Of a DNA stretch of 64,000 bases, positions 49,225 to 62,173 are shown one piece after another. The notes under the pieces were generated by a model. It was not told where the DNA came from and made no database searches. It was given only the letters and a program-made list of their open reading frames with translations. Every line of letters starts with the position of its first letter. Position 1 is the stretch's first letter. The DNA lies in contig NC_067207.1 in assembly GCF_026262505.1 (NCBI RefSeq), positions 1,000,252 to 1,064,251 of the forward strand, read 5' to 3'. This DNA is from Trichomonas vaginalis G3. Taxonomy: Eukaryota > Parabasalia > Trichomonadida > Trichomonadidae. The translations under genes were made by a program, and so were the position numbers.

Positions 49225-50306
49225 CTCTCTCGGACACGCTATCATTGCTGGTGAACAGTTTTGTGGATCGGCAACGATCCTTCTATTAACACAAGGTTTT
49301 TACAAAACAAATCCATTTGGATTGACCACTCGGCACTTGCCCTGACGGGATCTGACCGTTGTGGTACACGTTTACATGCCATAACTACTGATAACGTGAA
49401 AGGCTTTTCCCCTTTTAAGGAGAAATGATTTACCGAACGTTTAATGTAGTTCAAAAAGGAATCCCGTGCCTTAGATATTATACATCTAATGACATGAGAT
49501 CATCAAAAAATTATACCCAGTTATGACAGGTAAAACTGCTCAAAACTGAGGTAAAATAACTGCGAAAGTAATAATCTAAGAACGTGTAGTGATAATTCTA
49601 TATAATTATCAAAAAAAATTCTGGCATTGAAAAAATCTTGTGTTCGCCACTCCCATTTGCAGGCAACTGGTTCTGGGAATGTATGCACTTCCGAATTGCT
49701 TTAACCGGCCTGAGCCCGAGCAAATTTGTAATTTGTTCCGGCATCAGTTAGAAGTGCGGGCTAGTTTAATTAACTAATAAGTATGCAAGACTGTGACATC
49801 GGAAATCTATGTGGGAAAGAGATGTGCGTTCTTTTTTTTACTTTTTTTTAATTATTTTTTTTAAGAATGAATGAACTTGTGGATGTAAAGTTTTTTCAAA
49901 CTTGTCTGATTAATATGAAGCTAAGATCTTAAGTTTGAGCAATTAATTTAATTGGCACAAGTTCAAATTCTGAAATTTCTTGTAAAAACTTACTAATTTT
50001 AATAAATTAGTTGTGATTAATCTTCTGGTTAACGAGTACTCCAGTTGAGTTCGATCTTCATGCTAAAAAAAAACGAGTTTCGTTCTGATTTGTTTAGCTT
50101 ATCATTCCTCAACTCTTCAAATTCTGAAATTTTGAACTAGATGGGTAAGAAAACTGTTTTTACTGATTTGTTTTACTGTTCACTTTGAGAAAATTTTCAT
50201 GAAATTTTAGATTTTCAAACTCTATTTTAAAAATTGTTTTAAAATGCTGATATAATGCATAATTTATTTATCCAATCAATTCTTAAATATTTAAATATTC
50301 TCATGG
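49225..50306. other. Non-coding or eroded coding region, higher GC at left
   Basis: About 49225-49480 keeps the C/G-rich composition of the gene before it and has fragments open in two frames (for example RFLQNKSIWIDHSALALTG), but no start. It looks like eroded coding sequence or a structured RNA. Beyond 49800 it is plain AT-rich. Confidence 0.4.
49685..49757 (+). ncRNA. Possible structured RNA locus
   Basis: Outer helix gcacttc/gaagtgc (7 bp) enclosing gagcaaatt-tgt-aatttgttc (9 bp, one G-U) plus CCGG elements, in a GC-rich island inside AT-rich DNA. The 7-bp closing stem and 73-nt length recall a tRNA, but no A- or B-box fits. Identity unknown. Confidence 0.3.
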
Positions 50307-50340
50307 TTAAGGATGTCGTTTTCTCCCCCCGGGGTTGATT

Positions 50341-50362
50341 GCGTCCCCCACTTGGGGGACGC
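50341..50362 (+). repeat. Hairpin gcgtccccc/gggggacgc
   Basis: 9-bp stem with ACTT loop, immediately followed by another gggggac (50364-50370), near the left end of TTAA element 1. Confidence 0.8.
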
Positions 50363-50633
50363 TGGGGGACAAAAATTGAGAAGTCATTAATGAAGTTCAA
50401 ATATTATAATATACACAACACCTGGTTAATATTTAAAATACATTTATCTAGTTTTTGTTGAAATTTCTTGCATTTTCAGAGATTTGATATTTAATTTTTC
50501 TTAAATTTTAGCTCTATGAGCTTTGTAATGGCATATTTTTATTTTTTATTAAATGTAATATATTAATCAATAAGAAAATCAGGAAAATAAATTTTCCCAA
50601 ATCCCCTACGGGGGACGCGACCAAATATACATT

Positions 50634-50675
50634 CAATTTTGAAGGTCCCCCAATCCCCCATGGGGGACTGGGGGA
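50634..50675 (+). repeat. Nested G-run hairpin
   Basis: gtccccc-aa-tccccca / tggggga-ct-gggggac: two 7-bp stems stacked with a 2-base internal mismatch and no free loop. Internal to TTAA element 1; approximate bounds. Confidence 0.7.
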
Positions 50676-51142
50676 CAAAAAGTGACGCTCTATGAAGAGT
50701 CGATGAAAGGCCAGGAAGGGGTATGTTGTTTCTATTCCAGAATTCAAATCCGATTTCCTGTTATTGGTGCTTTCAGCATGAATATTTACATAATTTAATT
50801 TTTGAATCAGATGAAAAACTATAGCGAATAGTAAATATCAGTATAATTTATTAAGATTTATAAAAATAATACATAATTAATGCATAAATTATAAATTGCA
50901 TTTTTCAAAAATGGCTTAGATATATCATTTTCATTAAAATATGAACAGTCTAAGCCATTGTTAAAGAGTTATCCATTTATCAGACACAATATTAAATTAA
51001 TTCCATACATTTATAATTTTTGACACTTTACATGTTCCCCAGAGTTCGAAAATTATTTGGTCGAGTCCCCAAATGTCCCCCAAGCGACATCCTTAATTTA
51101 TCTGAGAGAAGTCTGACAATTGCATCTTTTGGTCTTTCTTAA

Positions 51143-51381
51143 GGCTTCACTAACATGACAAAAAATATTCAAAATATTAAAAAATATGAAAAATATGCTC
51201 TACAATATATATTAATACTAGTCTATCATTTTCAGAAAAAGCACGTTATAACTCATGTAAATGGAAGAAGGCTTTTTTTGGTGGGTCAATAAATATTAAA
51301 AATAATGATAAATATAGCATTGATGTACATCATAGAATATATATCTCAAGGGACTTTAATTTTTGTCATGTTAGTGAAGCC
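51143..51381. mobile_element. TTAA-flanked element 2 (239-bp MITE)
   Basis: TTAA at 51139-51142 and 51382-51385. Terminal inverted repeats of about 21 bp begin GGCTTCACTAACATGACA and match perfectly. Interior AT-rich without a frame. Shares its right TTAA with element 3. Confidence 0.85.
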
Positions 51382-51385
51382 TTAA

Positions 51386-51905
51386 GGGTGGCTTCCGACC
51401 AAATTGTCACTTTTTACCCCAAGTGAGAAAATTTCGTAATTTATAACCAAGTTTTTTAAAATCTATATTTAATAAAGATTCTATTTTTCTTATTAAATTT
51501 CAAAAATGAGGGGGTTCGGAATCGTCCACAAATTGCCGAAAGGGTTTTTGCCAGTTTTGAATCCGCTTATTTTTATCGACCAAAATTATAATAAATATAA
51601 TTTTCGATAAGTATTCTACCCAAATGATTCTTCAAAAAATTATTTTTTCGGATTTTATTCCGTAAAAAAACGTTACAGAAAACGCCTATAAAATTTCGAA
51701 TTTTCCCTAAAAAATTCAGTGCAGGTCGATTTAAGAGATTTTTCAAAAATAATCATATCAGTAGATAGGGTATAATATAGAGGAGCTTTATGAATAACTC
51801 AAAATCCGGGAAACTCAATATTCAACGAGAAAAACGCTTAACGAATCTCACTTTTGGTGTAAACATCACAAAAAATTGAGAGAGCTTTCTGGTCGGAAGC
51901 CTCCC
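51386..51905. mobile_element. TTAA-flanked element 3 (520-bp MITE)
   Basis: TTAA at 51382-51385 and 51906-51909. Inverted ends GGGTGGCTTCCGACCA and GGGAGGCTTCCGACCA (one mismatch). No long frame inside. Directly abuts element 2. Confidence 0.85.
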
Positions 51906-51909
51906 TTAA

Positions 51910-53073
51910 AGCAACTATAATTGAACATAAAAAGTGACGTTTTTTCCACATCTCTTGACAACACTGTTGTAAACAGAAATTCATCAAAAGTGACACCTCA
52001 GAAAAGCTAAAATATTGAATTTTTGGAACTTTTGATAGAGCACGTTTTTAAATATTAATTAAAGTAAATGTATATTTTGTAAAGATTCTTTTTAATAAAA
52101 AAAAATTTTGAAGAAGAACACAAAATCTTCTGAAAAATAATATCACATAAACTCATATTATTTTCTAATATATAACTATTTTATATAAAAATCAAATTCA
52201 ATGATCTTAAAAGCGAAGGATAAGCCTCAAAATTTACGAATATAATGAGTGGGAATATAATGCTTATCTATCATAAAACCATATGAAATATCAATTTTTG
52301 CTTTACGCCTAATTTTTGACGACAATTAGCAAAAAATGTTAAATGTTAACACTCAGTCCATTTGAATATGAAAAATAAAATTGACTTTGATTAAATGTTT
52401 TTATTTATCATGCAATTCTTCTTGCGACCAAAGAGTTGAATAAAAGTTCAAAAAATAAGATAGCTTAAAAAATAATATACGGTAGTGTTTACTAATAGAT
52501 GAATAGTATATAAATTCTATTAAAATGGATTTGATCCAAAAAAATATAAAACCAAAAATAATTGTTATACCCAGATTTGCCTTATTTTTACCACCTCTCT
52601 AAAGCTGGGGACACCGCCTATCGTTGGCTCTAGCTATTAAATAGAACCACCAAGGGTATTTTTCGAACTGCCTGTGTAGTGTAGTGGAAACATCCGAAAT
52701 AATGATTCATTATGCCAAAGTTTGATTCCCATTTAGCCAATTTTTTTCTTTTTTGGATCATGAATTTTTTTTTGGGTCACTATAAGATTTGTTTCATGTT
52801 CTAAATCTGCTGCATATGTAATCTATTTTTATTTACCTATTTTTTAAAAATCTATTGGATTGCCAAATTTGAATATATTTAAAATCAAAAAACTCCAAAA
52901 AAACTATAAATATATGTTTTATGCATAGTGCCGATACTCAAATATCAGATTACTTAGATCCATGAATAATATCCGAATTTTTTTTCTTAAAATTAAATTT
53001 CAAAACTTCTTGCAATCTTATTCTTCATCAATTGTAAATTTTTAAAACCATTTTTTAAAATAATTTTGCGTAA
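51910..53073. other. AT-rich region with tRNA-like relic
   Basis: No gene seen. Holds a moderately GC-rich patch at about 52590-52740 with the tRNA-like sequence listed below. The midasin-like frame begins immediately after it. Confidence 0.45.
52670..52739 (+). pseudogene. tRNA-like relic or SINE head
   Basis: TAGTGTAGTGG fits the tRNA A box and AGTTTGATTCCC is close to the B box, at normal spacing; wording resembles tRNA-Asp/Glu (tagtatagtgg, ggttcgattccc). Acceptor and T-stem do not pair, so it is not a functional tRNA. A tRNA pseudogene or Pol III-type SINE promoter. Confidence 0.4.
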
Positions 53074-56000
53074 ATTTTATTCTCAAGTTTTTCTAATTCT
53101 CATTATGTTGAAAATCTTGTTAAATACTTTGAAACAAAGAATCCACGCAACTGTCAATTATATTCACAATTAGAAGATGTATTTAAAGACAGCCACAATG
53201 CTTTGCTTCAAGAAATCTCTTCCAAAGATTCAAAGAACAAACAAGAATGGAGCAGTATTGAAATTGCTCATGAATCAGTTGGATCAACATTAAAAGTTGG
53301 AAGAGATCTCGAAATACAAGTATCAACAACAACAACAAGAGAAAGTAATTTCGATTTTAGAATGCAAGAACAACTCATGACTTTGACACCAAGTGAACAG
53401 AAATTATTTGTCTGTTTGGCAGCGAATAAAATCAAAAGATATCCATTGATTGTTACAGGAGGAACAGCATCAGGAAAGACATATACAGTCAGATTGTTTG
53501 CACAAGCAATCAACAAGAAGTTGATTGTTATTCCTGTCAATGCTGATACATCAATTTCAACAATCACAGGATCATATAAACCATCAAAATACGTCAGCAA
53601 ACAAAACATTCAGAAGATAATAAACAAGCTTTCAGAAGATCCTGCGTTTAATGAACTTTCTAGAATGTTGTTAGAAACAGCAAAGAGCCACATCGAAGTG
53701 AGCGAACTCAAAGATTTTGCCTCAGATATCGATACAATTCTTAAAGAATCGAATGATAGAAACACAATCAAAATCGGCGAAGAAGCCAAAACAATTATTT
53801 CAACAGCCGCGCATTTGATCAACAACATGGAATACGCAGAATCCGGTCTTATTACAGCCATGAAGAATGGATATTGGGTTTTATTCGATGGCGTTGAATC
53901 ATGTCCTTCAAATATATTGGAAAGAATCATTACATTGCTTGATTTCGAACCATCCTTGAATTTATATGAAGTTGATGAAGGAATTACTTATTCCACTAAA
54001 TCACAAAACCTGATCCATGATGATTTCAGAATCATTATCACATACAATGATGTAGGAACACATAAAAAGACTCCTCTTCCACAAACAATACTTTCAAGAT
54101 GTGCTATTCTAAGAATGGATCCAATTGACATTGACCCTCGAACAGTTGCAGAAATATCATTGTTCAATGTTCCAGATGTCGATATATATTAGCTGACCAA
54201 AATGTAATTGACAAAATCGAACTAGTTACAAGAATTGGTAATTGCCATTGCTATATTCGCAATCAACAACTTGAAGAGAATCCAAATGGATCAAGTTACG
54301 AAATTACAGGAAGATCAATCTTAAGAATTTGCAAATTACTTAATTATTTCTGCAACATTTCTAGAAATGGAGAAGTTGATTACAATCAAATCAAAAGAGC
54401 TTTGACAATTACTTATAATAAGAATTTCAATGAAATAGATAATGATGAGAATCAACTCAATCAATCTATTTATAGTTCGTTCCTTCAAGATCCTGATAAA
54501 GATTTCATCACAAATTTGACACAATTGTACTACAAACAAGTCATTGATAGAAATAAATTGAATGGATTAATTGAAGAAAGAGTTCGCAGCGATCAACCAA
54601 TTATTAATGTATTTTATGTAATTGAACGCGCATTGTTTGAAGATATCTTTAATCTCGTGGATTTCTTGAATGAATTGGTAAAAGATTTTCAAGTCAGTGA
54701 CAAAACAAAATTGGCTCATTGATTACGTTTACTTGCAGAGATTGACTGATATCGTGGAAAGACTTACTGAACTCAAGGATGAAACTAAAGATGACATCAA
54801 AAGTTTGACACTTACTAATAGTTTAAATCAAAGGATCCAAAATTGAAAGAGATTCTTGCAGAGTTTTCATTCCTTTGTCAAACATATCCTACTTACGAAG
54901 GCATAACTTTACCTGCACAATTTGCTTCTGAAAGATTTGTTTTGGATTCTATTTCAAATGAAATCAAAATCAATGTTTTCAGATATCCAAATTTATATTT
55001 CAATTTTCCAAAATCAAAGGAAATTTCTCAATTCTTTGATGGAATATTCAAACACATATTCGAAGCTTACATAATATGCTATGAAAACCAAAACCTAGAG
55101 TTACTTAAATTACTTAATAAGTTGACATCAATGATATTAAGAAAGATTTAATGCCATCAAGAACAGTAGAAATATTTGATTTAGTTAACTCTTTCAAAGA
55201 TTCATCGAATGAACTTTATAGCATTGATCTATTGGTCAAATCATTCAAACAATACGATTTCGGATTACCAAAAGGATTCTTGGAAATCTTGAGAAGCCTT
55301 CAAGATGAATACAACAAAAAAAACATCAATTCCGAAGATGAAAGGAAATGGTTTAACTTGAAGGAAATACATCGTGATTTATCAAGTTTGTTTGATTTAA
55401 CAGAAAAAATTGGTTGGGTTCCTGTTGACATCGATCAAGAGGAAGTAATCAAACAAGCGAAGTCAATAAGTACTGTTTCTTATGATAAATTTGCTTCTTA
55501 TGTTACAAAGACTGATCCTAATAACAACGATCAAACAGATTGGTTTAAAGCATTAATGGATTTCTCATATGATATGCATCATTACGACAATCTTTTGAAT
55601 CCAAGAAGTTGCATTTCAAGTCTATTAGCATTGCACAATCGTGGTTACAAAGTAGGAGATATATTAAAGTTGTATAACGGTATTTCATTCACTTTATATA
55701 TGAATATAACTGATTCAAATGCTTTACTTTTTGATATCTTCGACAAATATTTGACCGCAATGTATGATGCTGATAAGAAATTACTTAATGTTGATAACAG
55801 TTTACTTAATGTTAATAATCTAATTGCAAAGGTTAACAGCTATATCAACCAAAAAGAACATCCTAGTTCTAATTGGTATGATTTCATTGTTAATAACAAT
55901 AAGAAATATGATATCAATTTGCCAATAAGAATTCCTTATTTCCCAGAAAGAAGCTTACTTAAAATTTGTTCGAAGATTTATAATTTCAATTTCAGAACAG

Positions 56001-59000
56001 TCAAAGAATTGAAGAATTATATGAAAGAACCTCATGAAAGAAACCAATACTATGAAAACATGATTGCAAAGGCTACATCATATAATTATGACATTTCTGA
56101 TATCCTTCCATTTGAAACTAAGAAAGAAATTGTATCATATGTTGATGAATTTCCAGCACAAGGCTTATTCTTGATTAGAAACACAGATTTCTACAAACTC
56201 CTTGACAAATCAAAGAAAGAATTAACATATGGTACATTCATGATCAGAATTGTTTCTTCTTTCAAACAAATCGTTTTCGAAACAGATAAATTCACATACG
56301 AGATGAAAGAATCTATAAATAATTCAATCCAAAAATTGTTGTCAGAAAAAGAAAACAAGAAATCAATCATTGTTTCACTGGCTTTGTCAAATCCACCCTA
56401 TTGTTTCAAGAAATTCTTCACTTGTTTGTTGCATGACTCTATTGTTCAAGCTGCAACATATAAAACAGATGATCAATATGTCAGACAAACAAACATGTTT
56501 ATTGGAGATTACCTATTGCATTGCTTGAAACAATACGGTCCTTTGACAAAAGAAAAATGGGATTCATTTATTGGCGAACAGACATTTTGTCTATTGAATC
56601 CAATTGGTGAATACATTAATTTCTCCATGAGAAATCTCAATCAAAAAGTTTCCGAATTGATTGAAACTAAAATTAAATCCGAAAAAGTTATGAAAGGAAG
56701 AGAAAAAGAAATCAAAGAATTACTTCCACAGCTTGAAAAAGCAATGATGATTGATGATCCAATGAGGTTCATGAATCAGTTTAAACCAGAAAACGACACC
56801 AAAGATGTTATCGATGCCTACGAACAATATTCAATCTGTATTAAATCCATTTTGAATGAAATGACAGAATTCAATTGGAATTCGAATTTAGAACAAATTA
56901 AATTATATCCAAACACACAGGAATTATATAAGTTCTTAAATAGATTAGATTCAAATACTTCAACAAATTTCCAGGATGAAATCGGAGTTATTTATATCCA
57001 TAATTGGAAAAGTAATACAATTTCTTTCAGAAATAAAAACAATCCAGATATCGGAGTTACATATTCTATCAAACCAAATACAGATACATTTATGGTTGTT
57101 CCTAATAAATTCATCAAAGATCTTCAACTTTCAGATCCTTTGAGATTGTTTACAATCAAAATTTCTAAATTTGCAAATAAGGACACAGAAATTTCTTTGG
57201 ATATGTTATTCTATGTATGGAATAAATTCGATAAAATAATAAAAAGGAATCCAAAGGCATTGGATAATTATCGTGATGCGGAATCACCAGTAATTTTTGT
57301 ATCAAATGATAAAGAATACACATTTAATGACCTTTCAGAATTTATCACAAACAAACAATCAGGTGTTTGCTATTTAGATGAATTTAGAAACAAATTTACT
57401 AATCCTCAATACAAAATGAATCCAAATATGCTTCCATCTAATACAAAAAGTGTTTTAAATTACCTTGAAATGAAAATCCAGGATCACGATAGATGTGTAG
57501 AGAATCTTAACAACGCTCTTGATAATATTGCCAATTTCCCATCAAAGAGATTCATACCACCTTCAGCATCAGATAATAAACCAAATCCAAATTTGAGAAT
57601 GGCACAAAAAATCAAAGTTGACTTCACTCAAGCTGATAATTCTGTTTTTAACATGGCAGCTATTAATGTTCAAGGCGAATCTGTCATTCCTACATTTAGT
57701 TCCATCAAAGCTGATGTTCCTGGCATATTAAGAGGAATCCAAACAACTCCAATTTGTATTCCTGTTTATGTATTTGGAAATGTTTCAAATGTTACTATCG
57801 AATTCCATCCAACATCACAAGAAACACCAATTCCAACATATGAAGTTAAAGAGTCACAGATTAATTTAATCTTCCCAATAAATGACATAATACAAGACAT
57901 TACTTTCACCGGAACAATGGATATCGGCACTAAAACAATTGATTACGAAGTCAGTGCTCATTTCATTGACTCTTATGTTTTCATTGATTCTCCTGGAAAC
58001 AAATTCATCAATGGAAATGATGGAATTACTTTCGATAAAGATTTTATTGCAGAAGATAATATCACTATTCTCCCAACAATTCCTGGCGAAGCAAATCCAA
58101 GACAAACAATTTTAGTCGAAAATGTCAATTGCCAATTACCAGAATCTCCTATTCAGTTGAAAGATAACGACAAAACAATTGTTTTCCAAAAGTCTTTTAA
58201 AGATTATTTAATCAAAGGCATTACTCTCAATTTATATCATACTCCATTGGAAAATTCTCAAGTCAAAATCAATACTCCTGTTTTTGCATGTAATAGAAAG
58301 GTTTTCTTCAACTCTTTATCCCCGCCTTACCAAATTATATCAGAGAAGAAGGAAATAGAGATTGGATACACATATAACAAATACTTTTTCATTGTTTCTT
58401 ACTTCATGAGATATAAAGAAGAACCAAAGATTAAGATTAAAGGCTCAGACAACGTCAGTCTCATTAATCAGAAGAATACTCCATATTTAACAAGTCATGA
58501 AGCTTCTTACATTATTGAAGTTGATATAAAGTCAATTGCACATAATCGAAATGAAAAATCAATGCTTGAAATAAGTATTGATGGACAACAATTCCAATGG
58601 AGTGAAGAAATCAAATTGAAAGTAATTTCTCCGTTAAGAGGAAATTATCTCTCATTTGGAACATGCAATTGCTATTGTAATGATATAAGTTATTCATTAT
58701 GTTACAACGATCAAATTCTTCCTCATGCTTTTTATGCCAATGAAGGATTTGGAACAATTCTGACTACAAATGAAATCAGAGCTCTATCGATTTTAGATAA
58801 GAAACCAGAAATTTCTGGATTCAAAAAGGAGTTAAAGGATATGAACTTATTAGTTTTCGTCTCTGATAGGAAGAATTCATTAGATCTATGGATTCCTGCT
58901 TCTATTCCTGAACTAGGTAAAATTTCAGCATTGATTAAAGAAATGTCAGAAAATGATCTGAGATATCTTCTCGCAAAGTTGGAACAATTCTTTGGAAAAG

Positions 59001-62000
59001 AAGAAATTAACACCATTCTCAACAAGGTCAAGAATTTCCCAAGAGAACAAGATAGAACACTGTCAATTAGAGAGTTCATTGTTAAAACAATGAAGAATAA
59101 ATTCGACAAACTCATAAAAGATGATTTCCAATTAACAATTGATGATTCATTTAACATTAAAGATGTAAATAGCAATAGAAATATCAATGTTAATATGACT
59201 CCTTTGATGAATCAAAAATTATCAAATGAAAAGGAATTGAAGAACATGACTCCGAAATTTGTTTCAGACCAAAACACAACAATTGTCACTGAATTCAAAT
59301 CAGACAGTTTACAAAAATTAACTTTTGACACAAGAATTATCAATTTACAACAAAAACAGGAAATGCTACAAGAAATTAACAGGAAATTAGAAGAGACAAA
59401 TGAACCAAAATTGGAATTGATCATGATACCAAACAACGAAGAATTTGACCAGGAAAAAATCTTCTTTAAGAATTTAACATCTGCAAAAGCAATTTACGAG
59501 AAAATTTCACAGATTCTTTATAGATGCAGAAAATTCATTTTAATTATGTCAAATTACAAAGATTATACAAAAGGATTCCCTGCATCTAATGCAGAAGAAG
59601 AGATCAGATCATTGGCCGCATTCTATGACTGGTCAAGTAATAAGGATACACTCAGAACAACTCCATTTTTGACTCAATGCATTGAATTCAATCACAATTT
59701 CATTTCACTTTTCAAAATTTTGACTAAGTCTGGTTGTCAGATTCAAAATCTTGAAATTAAAGAGAGTGATGATGAAAACAGTGATCATATCCAATATATT
59801 GTAAAGCCAACACAACCATTGATTTCTGTTGAAGAGTTCAAGAAAGAATGGAGAAGGATCACAAAGAAACTAGTTTTTAACACCAAATCTATAACACTTC
59901 CTCAAACAATTTATCAAGAAAAGAAACAGAAACAGAAAAAGCAACAACAATTCAATGTTGGCTCTAACGCATCAGTGATTCCAAGGAAGGAATTTACTAA
60001 TCAAATCGGATTAAACTCACAACAAGGAAGAGGAACAGTCAAAGATGAAGATGCTTACAAATATATGATTGACAACATTGACAAACAACAAAAATATGCC
60101 GATGATTTGGAAAGTAGACTAGGTTTAGGAATTGCTGAAATCGATGATATTCCTGAAGAAAATGAACTGCCAATCGACAAATTCATTGATTATGCAGCAG
60201 AAACCACTTTTAACATTGTTAATTATGCAAATAAAGTCCAAATAAACACAAATTCTCAGATTGTTTTGTTGCTTGATATCAAATCAATTACACCTGAAGA
60301 AATCAAGCGTGATAATCTCTTGTATTTCGTTGCTTTCGCAATGGCATGTTCTCACCTTGGTCTTGATTTCAGACTTGCTGTTTTCGCAGACAGAGAATTC
60401 CAATACTTGGAAATCAAGAAATTATCTGAAAAACTCCAGAGAAAACATCTGCAAGTTGCACTTGAAACTTTCGATACAAAGAGATTATCATCAGATCCAT
60501 TCATTGCAATTCAAAAGATCATTAACAAAGACGTGAAATCATCCTACAGTTTCTTCGTCTTCTCAGATGGAAACTATTGAACACAACAACAACAATATCA
60601 TGGCCAAGATGGGACAAAAACACAAATTCAACAATTACTTGGTTCATCCAACCTCCTGAAGAATACAAAGTTCCAATCGTAAATCAATACATAAAACTCA
60701 CTGAGGAATACGACAACATGTTCTATCAAACAAACACAGTTCAAGAAGGCGGATTCGACAAATGCGAGAAATACATTGTAGCTTTCTTCAAAGGTTTCAG
60801 TAAAGAAAACTTAGAAAACAAAGAAAAATCTATTACAATGACTTTGTCTGAAAACAAGATCAATGTCACTTGCTCCTTCAAATCTATTAAATGCACTGAT
60901 AATCAATTTGTTTGTGTATCAGAAAATCTCCAGACATCGATGGCAAGAATCTGTGAAGTTACAGATACAAATGAATTAGATTACATTCCTCGTTCCAATG
61001 ACTCAAAATTTGGTTTGGAAGTATTCGAAAGAAACATTACACATAACTTCAACCCTGAAGAAATGTTCATTCCGAACAAAGCAATGCAGTACATTGCATC
61101 AGAGAAAGGCAGTGGAATATCAATGCCTGGATTGATCAGATTTATAATAACTGATGGTCAAGACCAGAGATTTAGACTCGAAAAAAGTGCTGGTTACGTA
61201 CCAAGTTATTCCTTGTTTTTCGTTATTGATTGCGCAGAATCATCATCCGGAATGCTATCAATTAAATCAATTAAATCAACTGTACTAACTGTCTTCTCCC
61301 AATGATAGCATTCAAAGAATGCAACTCTCCAATCACAGTAATTTTGCTACATCAAACTGGTCCTGTTGCAGTTTGCATCAACAAGAAGAAAGAAGATTTT
61401 TCGTTGAAAATCTTCCAGTTTTCACCAAAATATACAGAATTTTAACAACACAGGGCAGGCAAACACAGACTGCATTCAGATTCTCTCAGGCATTGACAGC
61501 TGCATACAACATCAGATGCAGACAACAAGAGCAAGAATCAATTCTGATTGCAATCACAAGCGCTCATTTCTATCAGACAGAAATGGAAGCAGTTGAACAT
61601 GCATTTCTACTTTACAGTCATTAAGACATCAACAATAGGTGTTGGAGTAGGGATTTGTCCGAAGAATATCTCGAAAGTTTTCAGATAATCTGTTTGGTCA
61701 GATAATCCTCTGAAATCTCAGAATGCTTCAACAAAATTGTCGAAATTAGATACAAGCGAAGCAATAACAGAAGGAAAAATTATTTCCCAGTTTTACCAGA
61801 AAAAGTTTCACTTCAAGAACTCGATGCACAATTGCATAATAAAAATAACAGAGTCTTCACAAATCTCACTGATAGATTGGAAAAGATCCAAATGTTCGAT
61901 GCAGCCATTGGTTACTTCATAAACGAGAAAGCAGAACTTGTTAACGTTGTGTCTACCAACAAGGTGCAAACAACAAAAAGTATAAAGGAGATTCTCCCAG

Positions 62001-62173
62001 ATGAAGATCTCGGCAGGAATGCAAAATGGCCATACAAAATTCTCATTTGCCAACTCTACGATGCAACAGTAAACCAAGACGGTGCACAAAATGAACAAGA
62101 ACCAAATCCTCCACCTCAACCTGCTCCAGATCAAATATATCTACCTCAAAATAAGGCGCTCCTCCACCATTAA
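53074..62173 (+). pseudogene. Midasin-like AAA/VWA giant protein gene, frame-broken
   Basis: A host-type gene spread over several frames: 53074-54192, 54186-54722, 54721-54846, 54843-55151, 55151-60580 (1809 codons uninterrupted), 60577-61305, 61319-61624 and 61832-62173. No ATG opens the first segment. It has a P-loop (GGTASGKT, 53458-53481), then GYWVLFDGVESCPSNILERI (Walker B with Glu replaced by Gly), sensor ITYND and arginine finger LSRCAIL, i.e. AAA_5 as in midasin/dynein. A long linker leads to VWA-like strands (SQIVLLLDIKSIT, LDFRLAVFADREF, YSFFVFSDGNY). At least six breaks, clustered at both ends. A decayed gene, or a good gene read badly near a scaffold gap. Confidence 0.75.

Larger units (their letters stand above)
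50311..51092. mobile_element. TTAA-flanked element 1 (782 bp) with G-run hairpins
   Basis: Flanked by TTAA at 50307-50310 and 51093-51096. Ends are inverted: GGATGTCGTT left, and the complement of aagcgacatcc right. It contains several GGGGGAC strings in both orientations, forming strong hairpins. No transposase frame. TTAA duplication is known for piggyBac and Kolobok superfamilies; this would be a non-autonomous member. Confidence 0.7.

Noticed and set aside
49685-49757. tRNA gene
   Set aside because: The 7-bp closing stem and length fit, but neither strand has A/B boxes or a foldable anticodon arm.
50514-50747. 77-codon minus-strand frame
   Set aside because: Starts in the flank and crosses G-run hairpins; low complexity, no homologue recognised; part of TTAA element 1.
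53268-53930. Antisense frames over the AAA domain
   Set aside because: Shadows of the plus-strand coding sequence, which carries the Walker motifs.
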